Origin: an uncultured Clostridia bacterium
Lineage (GTDB): Bacteria > Bacillota > Clostridia > Christensenellales > UBA1242
Direction of reading: 5' to 3'
NCBI GenBank assembly: GCA_944377765.1
Contig: CALWFX010000038.1
Location: forward strand, 1 to 10,806
Length of the DNA stretch: 10,806 bases
Part shown: positions 1-8,810 of the stretch, one piece after another
Layout of the letters: the number at the start of each line of letters is the position of its first letter
How positions within the stretch are numbered: the first letter of the stretch is position 1
Program-made: the position numbers and the translations under genes
Notes under the pieces: generated by a model
Seen by the model: the letters and a program-made list of their open reading frames with translations, nothing else
Told to the model about the DNA's origin: nothing
Databases searched by the model: none

Positions 1-125
1 TGGGAACAAATATAAACAATGTGATATGTCGAACAGAGTATGGCGGACTGACGCAGAAATTTGCAACATCAGTTCAAGGCTTTCAATTTACAATTAAAGT
101 ATCTGAATATGGATGCGTGTCATAA
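1..125 (+). CDS. C-terminal end of an unrecognised protein (5' truncated by the window)
   Basis: An open frame with codons starting at base 3 runs 40 codons to a TAA at 123-125. The decoded tail includes the stretches VICRTEYGGLTQKFATSVQG and FTIKVSEYGCVS. Third codon positions are clearly A/T-rich (about 25% GC) while first positions are G-rich, which is the bias expected of a real gene in an AT-rich genome. The overlapping frame starting at base 2 (stop at 95-97) lacks this bias. I do not recognise the family; there is no obvious domain, membrane segment or motif in what remains. The stop codon sits in the left arm of a perfect hairpin at 121-145, and a hairpin array follows in the same sense, as expected of a 3' untranslated region. 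The fragment is short enough that a chance open frame cannot be excluded. Confidence 0.5.
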   Translation, partial: GTNINNVICRTEYGGLTQKFATSVQGFQFTIKVSEYGCVS

Positions 126-145
126 AAATGCAGGGCATTTTTATG
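121..145 (+). repeat. Perfect 11-bp inverted repeat overlapping the stop codon
   Basis: CATAAAAATGC (121-131) and GCATTTTTATG (135-145) are exact reverse complements separated by a 3-base AGG loop. The left arm contains the TAA stop of the partial upstream gene. The stem is mostly A-T and has no following T run, so it is not a good intrinsic terminator. It lies 5 bases before the first AAGAG unit of the hairpin array and may be its leading, linker-less member. Confidence 0.7.
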
Positions 146-150
146 AAATT

Positions 151-245
151 AAGAGCGAAACAAGTTTCGCGTTAAGAGTTCGCTTCGCTCACATGAAGAG
201 CAAAAACAAAGTTTTTGCGTGAAGAGCGAATTAAAATTCGCATTG
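151..245 (+). repeat. Tandem array of four mosaic hairpin units (array 1)
   Basis: Four abutting units occupy 151-173, 174-195, 196-221 and 222-245. Each opens with AAGAG and closes with a short tail of the type CGTT, CATG, CGTG or CATTG. Between these conserved linkers is a palindrome that differs from unit to unit. Unit 1 has GCGAAAC/GTTTCGC, unit 3 has GCAAAAAC/GTTTTTGC around an AAA loop, and unit 4 has GCGAATT/AATTCGC. Unit 2 (core TTCGCTTCGC) pairs only weakly, through GAG/CTC plus one wobble. The differing arms remain self-complementary, so secondary structure rather than sequence is conserved. The array reads in the sense of the upstream partial gene and would lie in its 3' untranslated region. 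A related array in the opposite orientation is at 415-543. It is not a CRISPR: the conserved parts are about 9 bases and there are no unique spacers. I know of no named family that matches. Confidence 0.8.
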
Positions 246-297
246 TGGATGGTTTTAGGAAGTGTTTAAATTATCAAATTAACAAAAAATACAAATA

Positions 298-340
298 AAA
301 AAGAGTTTTATTTTTAATAATAAAACTCTTTTTCTTTTTT
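298..340. terminator. Bidirectional intrinsic terminator-like hairpin between convergent genes
   Basis: AAAAAGAGTTTTATT (298-312) and AATAAAACTCTTTTT (319-333) form a 15-bp perfect stem with a 6-base loop (313-318). On the plus strand it is followed by CTTTTTT, and on the minus strand by a T run and TATTTG, so it can act for both transcripts. It would end the partial plus-strand gene (stop at 125) and the giant minus-strand gene (stop at 548), in each case after that gene's hairpin array. The stem is A/T-rich with only two G-C pairs, so its strength is uncertain. The flanking bases 246-297 and 341-411 hold no gene or further structure that I can see. Confidence 0.7.
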
Positions 341-414
341 ATTCCGCTGTTTTAAAATGTTTTTTTAATTGAAATATATTTATATTATCAATAAAGAAAC
401 TATAGAACATACCA

Positions 415-543
415 CAATGCAAGACTTTGTCTTGCTCTTCATGAAATTGCCTTGAAATTTCTCTTCATGGCGACATCGTCTGCTCTTAATGTTGCGTTAG
501 CAACTCTTAATGCAAAAACAAAGTTTTTGCACGTAACGCGAAC
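415..543 (-). repeat. Tandem array of five mosaic hairpin units (array 2), opposite sense to array 1
   Basis: Read on the minus strand from the giant gene's stop codon, abutting units occupy 543-509 (leading unit, no AAGAG), 508-488, 487-466, 465-440 and 439-415. The last four start with AAGAG, and all five end in CATT, CATG or CATTG. Palindromes differ: GCAAAAAC/GTTTTTGC, GTTGC/GCAAC with loop TAAC, GC(A)GAC/GTCGC with one bulged base, GAAATT/AATTTC with a 7-base loop, and GCAAGAC/GTCTTGC with loop AAA. The linkers match array 1 (151-245), and both arrays finish with GCATTGTGG (240-248 plus, 420-412 minus). The array begins 5 bases after the stop codon, so it forms the start of the giant gene's 3' untranslated region. 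Function is unknown: candidates are mRNA 3'-end stabilisation, a protein-binding array, or a palindromic repeat element spread by mobility or template switching. Confidence 0.8.
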
Positions 544-547
544 TTTT

Positions 548-3500
548 TTATTTGACTGCAATTCTCTTTCTTAATTTAATAATCAAGATAATTACCACAA
601 TAACAACCAAAACTGAAACTACAATTGCAATTATTGTTGCTGCATTGAAAGGCTCGTTTTTGGTTATTTTAAAACTATACAAAAGGTTGCCACTTGGTGA
701 AACAAGTTGAACAAAGTATACATTTGTTTTGTCAATTGTGTAACTTTGAACATCGGTTGTTTCAGCATTGATTTTATAGGAATAATCTGTATAAGTCAAC
801 CCTTCATCATCGTAATATATAACTCTTAAGGTGCTTTCACCAAATTCATTATATATGTTTGAAGCATTAAAGGTTATTGTGATAGGGGCAGTTGTTTCTT
901 CTCCTGCTGGAATTGAAGAGTAAATTAAATCTGCAGAACCAACTTGAATGATAACTTTAAAGGTCCAATTGGTTTTTGTGTTTTCGCTGTTATATAACTT
1001 TTCATTGCTGTTTACTGTTATATAATAAGTTCCAGCGCCTGTTTTTTCATCTAGGTATGAAAGGGTAAGTTCAGCCAAATATTCAATTTGATTTACATAT
1101 ATTGTGCTTAAATCAAGTGTTTCAAGGAAAATCTTTGTTACATCATTGTTGATGTCATCCTTTGCTATTTTTTCAATATAGTAGTTTGAGTATTTGTTTA
1201 TGATATATGAATAACGATACTCATTTGGATTTAAAATTGTGAAGTAATATGTTTGAGATTTGATATTTGCATCATCAACACTTGATTTTGCTGAGAAGGT
1301 TACACCATAATAACCTGTTGCATTAAAGATATATTGGTCGCCATCAACTGTGAAGCCTGTGTAATCAACTCCATTTCTTGTTACAGCAATTTTAGCGCCT
1401 TCAGCAGTGTAATAAGACGATGTTTCACTGTCAAGGGTTAAAGTTACAGTTCCATTATAAACCGCTTCATTTATAGGCTCTGTTGTTTCCAGTTCGTTTG
1501 TTAAAGGATTTGTGTAAGTAAGTGAGAAAGGTATATCCTTTAAGAATGTTAATGTGAATGCAGTTGTTTGAGAAGCGTTTCCTTTATTGAACACTTGAAT
1601 ATTGCCAGAAGCATCTTCCAAGGTTATCTTATATCTTCCAGAGCGTGTGATGTAGGTGTAATAGTATTCTTTTCCATCCATATTTTCGCTGTAGATAGTT
1701 GGATTTAATTGGTAACCATTTTTGGAAATTTTGATTGAAATTGTGTTTTGTTCAATGGCATAGTATTTTGACCATTGAAGTTTCATTTGTGAAATTGAAG
1801 ATGTGTCTGGAACAATGAAATCAAGGCTTGAAGTGGTTATTAAATTGTTGTTTCTGTCAATGATACCTGCTGAATTATATGTGTAAAACTCGCTTGTAAA
1901 TTGGTCAGTAGGTTCAATGAATGTGATTGCAATGTTTGTGTCAAAACTTGGAATATTTGAAATTCCCATTTCTTTAAGTGCTTCAAGGTTTGAAATGTTG
2001 TATATGTAAGTTCTTACATTTTCGGCATCTTGATAATATGTTTCACTTTCTGTTGATGAAATATATTGTTCAGCATTGGTTACAATTTGAAGATTTGTTG
2101 TTCTGTCAATGTAATTGATGTTTACAATATAGTGGTTTGCTGTTACATAGCCTGTTGGAGATTTATATGATTTGCCTGATTTTTCCACAACTTTTGAATT
2201 TCCATTGTCATCTAAAACTGTAACATAATATGCGGTTGAAAGAGTGGAAGAAAGGGTGAATTCATATATCTCGTTTGTTGGATAGTTTTCAAAAATATAG
2301 GTATATCTTCCTGTCTGGTCAAGGTAGCCATGTTCTTTGATATAGTCCATATCATACCAAATTTTAAGATAATATGTTTGATTGGATTGTTCTTCTGGGC
2401 AGGTTATTTGTTGACCATTTGCAACTCCTTCCCACGATGTTTTGTCTGTGCTTAAATAGAATTTAACAGGTATGAAAGAAGTGTTTGTGGAGTAATAAAG
2501 ATATATTTTTGAATAATAATCCACTTTTTGAGAGCCATTTAAGCCCAAAATGCTTTCAGTTACATTTTCTCCATTTGAAGCAAAATAGAAACCATTGTTA
2601 ATTGAAGTCATTGTGTTTGAAGGAGTTGGAATTTCATTATTTAATATGAAATATATTGTTTTAACTGGTTTTGGATTAATTTCTTCGGAAGCGATGTCAT
2701 AAACTTCAATTTTAAGGCGATAACTGTATGAAGCCTCTTGTTTTGATGAATATCTGTAAGTTCTTATTGAGCCATTATTTAACTCTGTAGCTTTTACATC
2801 TGAAGTGTCATCAAGTAGATAATATTCTTTATCATTAACATTCATTTGATAATGCAAAATTGAATATTTTCTTGTGTTGTAAGTATATTTAAATTCGTCT
2901 TTTGTTATGTAGTATAGAATGCCATCTGTGTCATAGAAAGAATATAATGTGTTTTCAGAAGAAATTTCTTGATAGCCAGTTGTTTCATGATACAAATGAA
3001 TTTCTCTTAGTGTTGTGCCATAGTTATCAGTGTATTCATATACAATTCTTGTGTTGTCCGCAAGTTGTAAGTCTTCGCTAAGTTCAAAGTATATTCTTCC
3101 ATTTGCTTGATATATGTTGATGTTGCTTGATGCTTGCCACAAATCAAAGTAGCCAGTTTTATTTTCACCTTCAAAATAGATAGTTTCGGTTTGCCCTGTT
3201 GTTTGAGAAGCAGGGGTGTAGATTTTAAGATGAGTTAGGAATGTGTATGCGGTTGTTGTGCTTTCAAGTTCTAAGTCAGTTGGTTGAGCAAAGGAAATGT
3301 ATTCTTTCATTTGTTCAGAAGTTGTCATAGCAGAAAGAGTGGTGTTCCTTGTGTTAACATAGAAATTTGTTGTTCCATTTTTTGTGGCATCATAGAATGT
3401 TATCAGGTTTTTATTTGCTGAATTGATTGTTCCATCAATAATTGTGTTCACATTTGTTTCAACAAAGTTATTTCCTTCCACCTTATACACCATGCCATCA

Positions 3501-6500
3501 CTTAGCCATGGAGATGTTAAGTAGTATGAAACTCCACGCAAGCCTTCAGCATTAACACTTGTTACACTGAATGGAACCCATTGGTTGCCAAAATAGTTAA
3601 TGTCATTGATAATAAGTCCTGTTTTTGAGTAAATATTAAAAAGTGGGTTGTGATTTTGTATATTTTCAATATCATTATAGTCTTGTCTTGTAAAGTTGTA
3701 ATTTTCAGTGCCCACACTGTATGAAATGATTGAGTCGTCACTTGCGGAGTAGTCGATGATGTAAATGGTGTAAATTGTAAGGTTGCCAGCAAGATCGCTT
3801 TCCACAATTTCATAGTAAGTGTTTGTTTTAAGTGTTTCAGTAGATGTTCTTAAATTACTGAAATTTGTTTCAAGAAAATCATTAGGGTTAGTTTCATATC
3901 TATTATTTGCATTTGTATATTTATCATTAAATTCACGATAGTAAATTGTTGAACTTTCTGTTGTTGCAGTATTTTTCAAAGTTGTTATATAGTTTAAATC
4001 TACGCTATATGCAAAATATCTAAAACTACCAGAAATTGAACTTGTGTTGTAGGTTGTTTCATCATTTTTACTTACATTTTCTGTGGAAATATTTTGTCTT
4101 ACACGCAAATCATCATAAGAAATAAGGTCAGTGTTATATGTGTTACTGATAACTTTGTTTACCAAATTTTCAATGTTTTGATAAGGTGCTTGTGTGTCAA
4201 TTATTATTCGTTTTGTAACTTTTTGATAATATGCATTATGGTTTTCGTATTGCATTGTTATGTCAACATAATTTCCATTTTTATAGAAGTCGTTTTGCAA
4301 TGTTCTTAAGTTTAATGTTCCAAGATATGAGTTTCCTGAGGTTTCAGGCGAAGAAGCAAAAAGTCTTGTTGCTGTTGTTATATAAGTTGTTCCACCATTA
4401 ATTGAAACTTCAATATGTTCTTGGTCGATTTCTGCTGTGTAGATATCTCTTGGTTTTTCCCAAAGTATTTGAATTATATCTTGATTTGTGTAATATATTT
4501 CATTAATTCTTTCGCCATTGCTTGCAGTGAGGTTTTGATTTTCATAATTTAATGCTTTACCGCCAGTTGTTCTTGCTGTAAAGTTTGGAGTTGAACTTGT
4601 GATTGTGAAAGTGAACATTGCCATTTGTTTAAAGGTTGTATCTTCAAGTCCAACACTGTTGAAGCCTTGATATATCTTTATTGTGTAAACACCTTCGCTT
4701 GTCAATGCTTCCATTTCATTGCCATTTGCATCATAGAATTTTAAGAAACCATTTTCTGATTCTGCATTGCTTGGGTCAGGGGAAGAATATGTTTTGGTGG
4801 TTCTATATAATGGTAAACTTGCTTCATTTTGATAATTTTTATATATCTCTGCAAAAATCAAATATTCTTCAATATAATTTTTCACACTGTCTTGTTCGTA
4901 GTAATAATTGTCTTTTAAACCTGAGTTTACACCAAAGTTATAACTATTATCTTCTTCAAGTTCTCCTGTTTTATTAACGCTTGCATTAATTGTGTATTTA
5001 TAAGTTGGAACATAAATGTTAACTGGAAGTTTATTTGTTGTTAAAATGGAGTTTAAACTGTTATTAGAGTTGAATAAGGTTGTGCTGTCTGTGTTGCCTT
5101 CCACACTGTTAGGGTAAGTTACAACAAGACTTGCATTTTCTCCGCTGTCATACATTGCCACGAAAATTTCGCCACCAACCAAACTTTCAGAGTGAGATTT
5201 ATTGTTGTTATCCTTAACTGTGGTTGGGTTGGAAATTACTTGATTTCTGTCTACAATTAAAACGAAAGTTCTTGTTTTATAATCTTTTTCGTTTACTGTG
5301 AAATTTTCGCCTGTTTTATAAGTTCTTGTAATCACATATTTTCCAGCAGTTGTGATGTCGTCAGCATTAAGCATGACACCTTGTGCAATTTCTTCACTGC
5401 TCGAATCGTTATCATCGTAAGAATAAAGTGTTGTTGTTGAGGTTACAGTTTGGGATAGAGCATTATAGTAATGAGTTATTCCTGTTGTTTCGTCCAAATA
5501 TGATTGTTGAGTATATTCATAAAATTCCATGACAACAGTGTCAATCTGCACAGTTGTTTCATCAATAACAGTTGGGATGAAGGAAACATAGATAGGTTCT
5601 TCCACCTTAATTGGATTAAGATAGGTTGTTAATGTTTTTTCTCCTTCGCCATCCACACCTTCAACCTTATTGTTACTTGCCAAAATTTCTTTTTCATTGG
5701 AAGAATTGTTGTAATAAAGTTGGAATTCAGATGTGTCATGACTTACAATAATATTTTGTCTTGCACTGTAATATGAAGAATATTGAATAAATTCTTCTGT
5801 TCCTGATGCATAATCATATCTTGTGTTGCTTTCATCTCTAATTAAAACTCTGTAAACATATTCTTCTTCAGCATTGAGACTGATTGAATTTGTTCCAGTA
5901 ACTTTTTGATATTCATCGGAACCAGGAGCTGTTTGATAGGTCACATCATTAATTTCAATAGTTAAAAACTTGCTGATATTTGGGCTGTCAAATTGATTTT
6001 CCACATATTGCATTTGCCTTGTATTAAATAATTCCAAAAATTTTTTAAACAAATCAAGAGAAGTGTTTCCATTAAAATCTTTATATAGGTTATATTCCTT
6101 AATATTTTCAACTGTAACTTCATCGTAGTTCATGGTGCTATCGTTAAATTCCAGTGTGTACATGTTGCTGATTAAAATTGACTTATAGTCTGCCCAGTAA
6201 AGAGTGGAATTTTCAGAAATATAGAAAGAACTTGGAATAAGCGAATAGGTATCACCAGTTTGCAAAGCAAAGATTGGAGATGTTGTGTCAATTATATACA
6301 CTTCAACAGAGTGATTGCCTGCTTCATCGTATATATCAAAAATATAAAGACCCATGCTTGATAAAACATAATTACTGTTTACTGTTGAAGAAAAATTCTT
6401 TGTGTTTCCGTCATATCTAAGCCAATTGTTATTATTAGTTGTGAAATCTAAGGTGTAGTTAATTGGAAGATAACTTAAAAGACCTTGAAATCTTACATAG

Positions 6501-8788
6501 TTTTCTAAGAACTTAGAAACATCTTCTCCCTCATAGAAATTGTTTTGAACGATTGGGAAAAATCTGTAATAAGCATAAGTTCCTGCACCGCTATCTTTTT
6601 CATTCCAAGAAACAACAATATTTTGATTTGTGGTAACTCCAGTTAAGTCTTTTAAAATGTTGTATCTTGAAGTGCCAGAAATTATAGAAACTGTTCTTGC
6701 TGTAACTCCGCTAATTTCTTGCTTGTCGATAGTGAAGTAGTATTGTCTTTTAATTTTGTTAGTTACACTGTTTATGCTTGTTGAGCCAATTTCATTTGTA
6801 TAGTAAAGGCGGATAGTGTAGTGAGCATTTTCACTTAGTGTTATGGTGTTGTCTTCGCTGTTAAAGCTAGGAGCATAGATCATGTTGATGCCATCTTCGC
6901 CACCATAAGTTTGAAGATAAGTGTTATTTGTGTAATCATAGGCATAAATTTGCACAGTAACATCTTTGTTGTGAACATAACTTGAACCAAGATTTGGGTT
7001 GTAAAGGGTAACGTCTTGATTTACGAATGTGTTAGAATAAACTTCTTCTCCATTTGCTGTTAGTGAAACCACAGGTGGCTCGCCAGTAATTTCAAAGAAG
7101 AAAGTTTGATAGAAAATTATTGAAGTAGCCTTTTGAGCATCACTTGTGTAAAAATTATTGAATGTGTAAGCAATTATGTAAATATAAATTCCTTTATCGC
7201 TGATTGAACCGCCAGTGTAGGTTGAACGATATAATTTTTGTCCATTTAAATTTAAATTAGTGGCTTGATAACTTGAATTTACCTGTGTGGTAGAGTAGAT
7301 ATAAGACTTGATTGTTCCATTTGAAAGGGTGGCATTTGAATTGAAACGAACAGGTGCTTGGTTTGTTTTAACAGGAGTTAACACTTCTTGTTTGTCATTT
7401 TGTCCATTCAAATAGTTTAGTATATTGTTGATAACAAAGGTTGTGTTGCCTGTGTCGTCATCAGAAGCTTGATTTTGACCAAAACTTGAATTAGAAGCGA
7501 GAAAATCTGCTGTGATATCTGCACTATTTGTGTATTTTAATGTATTTTCACTATAATCATATGTTTTAAATTCAGTATATTCCTTGTTGTTGTCATAGTC
7601 AACATAGGTTGCTTGATAGCCATAAACATATACCATAATTCTTTTTGTGATGTCGCTTAATGCAGAAAGAGTGTATTTGTTGTTTACAGTTCCATTTTCA
7701 TCTGTCCAAGGGAAAGTGGCAACAGCACTGAATGTTAAGGAATAATTGCCGACATCTTTAAAGTAGATTGTAATTTGATTTTCGTTATCTTGTATATATT
7801 CAACAATTTCATCGCCTAAAATTTCAATTCCATTTTCGTTGCCAGTGTCGTTTTCAGCGATATATTTAATTGTTTCAGTTTTTGAGTCAGAGTTCAAATC
7901 TTTTGTGATAGCAACATCATACATATTTGGGTTATATGAAATGCTTGCCACTTTATTTTCGCTTGCTGAGTAATTGCTGTAATAATAATTGCCATAGGTT
8001 GCACTTATACTTGTTGGAACAGTAACAGAATTATCGAAACTATTTGCCGAAACAACAGGTCTTGAATTCACAATGTAACTATCTCGATTTAAAACAAGAA
8101 AGTTATATCTGAGTGTTACAATATTACTTGAAAAACTCCCACTTTCTTCAGTTCCATCAGATTTTCCGCTTGTGCAAGTGTAAAGAACTATTTTTGTTTC
8201 GAGAGTGTATCTGCCAGTTTTAAGCGAACCAGTTTCGCTGTCAACCAAAGATATTGTTTTGTCATCGTCTTTTTTGTTATTAGAAAAATTTACTTCGTAT
8301 GTTTCAAGATTGATACCAGATTCATTTTGAAAAAATTGATTGGATGGTGTTATGAAGTTTTTGCCAGTTAAGTCTTGTTTTTCTCCATTTATGTAAAGGT
8401 CAGTGCTTGTGATTTGGTAGAAGTAGAAAACTGAAAGATTGTTGACATCAGGATAATAAACATATTGATAGACATCTGCTGAGCCTTCATTAACTTCTCC
8501 ACCATTTGTTTTTAATTTGAATTTAAGTGAGTTAGAAGTGTCTGAAGCATTTTCATAATAAAGGAATAAGTCATCACTGATAAGACTGCTTTCACTTAAA
8601 CTTTCATCAGGCAAATATTCTTCAATGGAAACGTAGTCAGGCACATTGTTTTCAAGGTCTTCAACAACAGAAGTTTCTGCTGACGAAATTTGACTTTGAC
8701 TTGCCGAGTGAATAGTTAAAATTCCTACGCTAAAAAAGCATAGAGAAAAGAAAGTTAAAAATATTGATTTAATCAAATTACTTTTCAT
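548..8788 (-). CDS. Giant secreted, membrane-anchored surface protein with Ig-like modules
   Basis: A 2746-residue protein of roughly 300 kDa, rich in Tyr, Asn, Thr and Ser. Residues 1-37 look like a signal peptide: K2 and K7, a hydrophobic core at about 9-26, then cleavable SAS or SSA. Residues 2716-2737 form one transmembrane helix, followed by the basic tail KLRKRIAVK; there is no LPXTG sortase motif. Between them lies a series of Ig-like beta-sandwich modules. A recurring strand signature (G-x-Y plus alternating hydrophobics, ending in aromatic-x-F/Y-x-I/V) appears near residues 193, 346, 532, 654, 812, 1147, 1364, 2161, 2383, 2492 and 2586. Variants DEAGN (~815), SDLAGN (~1660), EDASGN (~2388) and SPSGN (~2695), with IDTTSP (~836) and IDTQAP (~1529), are typical of bacterial Ig-like repeats. 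No enzymatic domain was seen, and only three cysteines. The ATG at 8788 has a GAGGT site 4 bases upstream. A role as an adhesin or surface stalk is inference; the family is not one I can name. Confidence 0.93.
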   Translation of the reverse strand: MKSNLIKSIFLTFFSLCFFSVGILTIHSASQSQISSAETSVVEDLENNVPDYVSIEEYLPDESLSESSLISDDLFLYYENASDTSNSLKFKLKTNGGEVNEGSADVYQYVYYPDVNNLSVFYFYQITSTDLYINGEKQDLTGKNFITPSNQFFQNESGINLETYEVNFSNNKKDDDKTISLVDSETGSLKTGRYTLETKIVLYTCTSGKSDGTEESGSFSSNIVTLRYNFLVLNRDSYIVNSRPVVSANSFDNSVTVPTSISATYGNYYYSNYSASENKVASISYNPNMYDVAITKDLNSDSKTETIKYIAENDTGNENGIEILGDEIVEYIQDNENQITIYFKDVGNYSLTFSAVATFPWTDENGTVNNKYTLSALSDITKRIMVYVYGYQATYVDYDNNKEYTEFKTYDYSENTLKYTNSADITADFLASNSSFGQNQASDDDTGNTTFVINNILNYLNGQNDKQEVLTPVKTNQAPVRFNSNATLSNGTIKSYIYSTTQVNSSYQATNLNLNGQKLYRSTYTGGSISDKGIYIYIIAYTFNNFYTSDAQKATSIIFYQTFFFEITGEPPVVSLTANGEEVYSNTFVNQDVTLYNPNLGSSYVHNKDVTVQIYAYDYTNNTYLQTYGGEDGINMIYAPSFNSEDNTITLSENAHYTIRLYYTNEIGSTSINSVTNKIKRQYYFTIDKQEISGVTARTVSIISGTSRYNILKDLTGVTTNQNIVVSWNEKDSGAGTYAYYRFFPIVQNNFYEGEDVSKFLENYVRFQGLLSYLPINYTLDFTTNNNNWLRYDGNTKNFSSTVNSNYVLSSMGLYIFDIYDEAGNHSVEVYIIDTTSPIFALQTGDTYSLIPSSFYISENSTLYWADYKSILISNMYTLEFNDSTMNYDEVTVENIKEYNLYKDFNGNTSLDLFKKFLELFNTRQMQYVENQFDSPNISKFLTIEINDVTYQTAPGSDEYQKVTGTNSISLNAEEEYVYRVLIRDESNTRYDYASGTEEFIQYSSYYSARQNIIVSHDTSEFQLYYNNSSNEKEILASNNKVEGVDGEGEKTLTTYLNPIKVEEPIYVSFIPTVIDETTVQIDTVVMEFYEYTQQSYLDETTGITHYYNALSQTVTSTTTLYSYDDNDSSSEEIAQGVMLNADDITTAGKYVITRTYKTGENFTVNEKDYKTRTFVLIVDRNQVISNPTTVKDNNNKSHSESLVGGEIFVAMYDSGENASLVVTYPNSVEGNTDSTTLFNSNNSLNSILTTNKLPVNIYVPTYKYTINASVNKTGELEEDNSYNFGVNSGLKDNYYYEQDSVKNYIEEYLIFAEIYKNYQNEASLPLYRTTKTYSSPDPSNAESENGFLKFYDANGNEMEALTSEGVYTIKIYQGFNSVGLEDTTFKQMAMFTFTITSSTPNFTARTTGGKALNYENQNLTASNGERINEIYYTNQDIIQILWEKPRDIYTAEIDQEHIEVSINGGTTYITTATRLFASSPETSGNSYLGTLNLRTLQNDFYKNGNYVDITMQYENHNAYYQKVTKRIIIDTQAPYQNIENLVNKVISNTYNTDLISYDDLRVRQNISTENVSKNDETTYNTSSISGSFRYFAYSVDLNYITTLKNTATTESSTIYYREFNDKYTNANNRYETNPNDFLETNFSNLRTSTETLKTNTYYEIVESDLAGNLTIYTIYIIDYSASDDSIISYSVGTENYNFTRQDYNDIENIQNHNPLFNIYSKTGLIINDINYFGNQWVPFSVTSVNAEGLRGVSYYLTSPWLSDGMVYKVEGNNFVETNVNTIIDGTINSANKNLITFYDATKNGTTNFYVNTRNTTLSAMTTSEQMKEYISFAQPTDLELESTTTAYTFLTHLKIYTPASQTTGQTETIYFEGENKTGYFDLWQASSNINIYQANGRIYFELSEDLQLADNTRIVYEYTDNYGTTLREIHLYHETTGYQEISSENTLYSFYDTDGILYYITKDEFKYTYNTRKYSILHYQMNVNDKEYYLLDDTSDVKATELNNGSIRTYRYSSKQEASYSYRLKIEVYDIASEEINPKPVKTIYFILNNEIPTPSNTMTSINNGFYFASNGENVTESILGLNGSQKVDYYSKIYLYYSTNTSFIPVKFYLSTDKTSWEGVANGQQITCPEEQSNQTYYLKIWYDMDYIKEHGYLDQTGRYTYIFENYPTNEIYEFTLSSTLSTAYYVTVLDDNGNSKVVEKSGKSYKSPTGYVTANHYIVNINYIDRTTNLQIVTNAEQYISSTESETYYQDAENVRTYIYNISNLEALKEMGISNIPSFDTNIAITFIEPTDQFTSEFYTYNSAGIIDRNNNLITTSSLDFIVPDTSSISQMKLQWSKYYAIEQNTISIKISKNGYQLNPTIYSENMDGKEYYYTYITRSGRYKITLEDASGNIQVFNKGNASQTTAFTLTFLKDIPFSLTYTNPLTNELETTEPINEAVYNGTVTLTLDSETSSYYTAEGAKIAVTRNGVDYTGFTVDGDQYIFNATGYYGVTFSAKSSVDDANIKSQTYYFTILNPNEYRYSYIINKYSNYYIEKIAKDDINNDVTKIFLETLDLSTIYVNQIEYLAELTLSYLDEKTGAGTYYITVNSNEKLYNSENTKTNWTFKVIIQVGSADLIYSSIPAGEETTAPITITFNASNIYNEFGESTLRVIYYDDEGLTYTDYSYKINAETTDVQSYTIDKTNVYFVQLVSPSGNLLYSFKITKNEPFNAATIIAIVVSVLVVIVVIILIIKLRKRIAVK

Positions 8789-8792
8789 ATCT

Positions 8793-8800
8793 ACCTCACT
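8793..8800 (-). promoter_or_regulatory. Ribosome-binding site of the giant surface-protein gene
   Basis: On the minus strand AGTGAGGT ends 4 bases before the ATG at 8788. GAGGT is complementary to the 3' end of 16S rRNA, and this fixes the start codon at the head of a good signal peptide. It contrasts with the divergent gene at 9110, which has no such site. Confidence 0.8.
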
Positions 8801-8810
8801 ATTTATGAAT

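Noticed and set aside
2..97. Alternative open frame at the left edge
   Set aside because: It overlaps the frame ending at 125, is shorter, and lacks the low third-position GC expected of coding sequence here.
151..543. CRISPR array
   Set aside because: Units are 21-26 bases and abut directly; the constant parts are about 9 bases, and the variable parts are palindromes, not unique spacers. No cas gene is nearby.
3562..3813. Minus-strand open frame in another frame of the giant gene
   Set aside because: It lies wholly inside the giant coding sequence, which is continuous and better supported.
4094..4977. Plus-strand open frames opposite the giant gene (4094-4309, 4681-4977)
   Set aside because: They are antisense shadows in low-complexity A/T-rich sequence, with Cys/His-rich translations unlike real proteins and no ribosome-binding sites.
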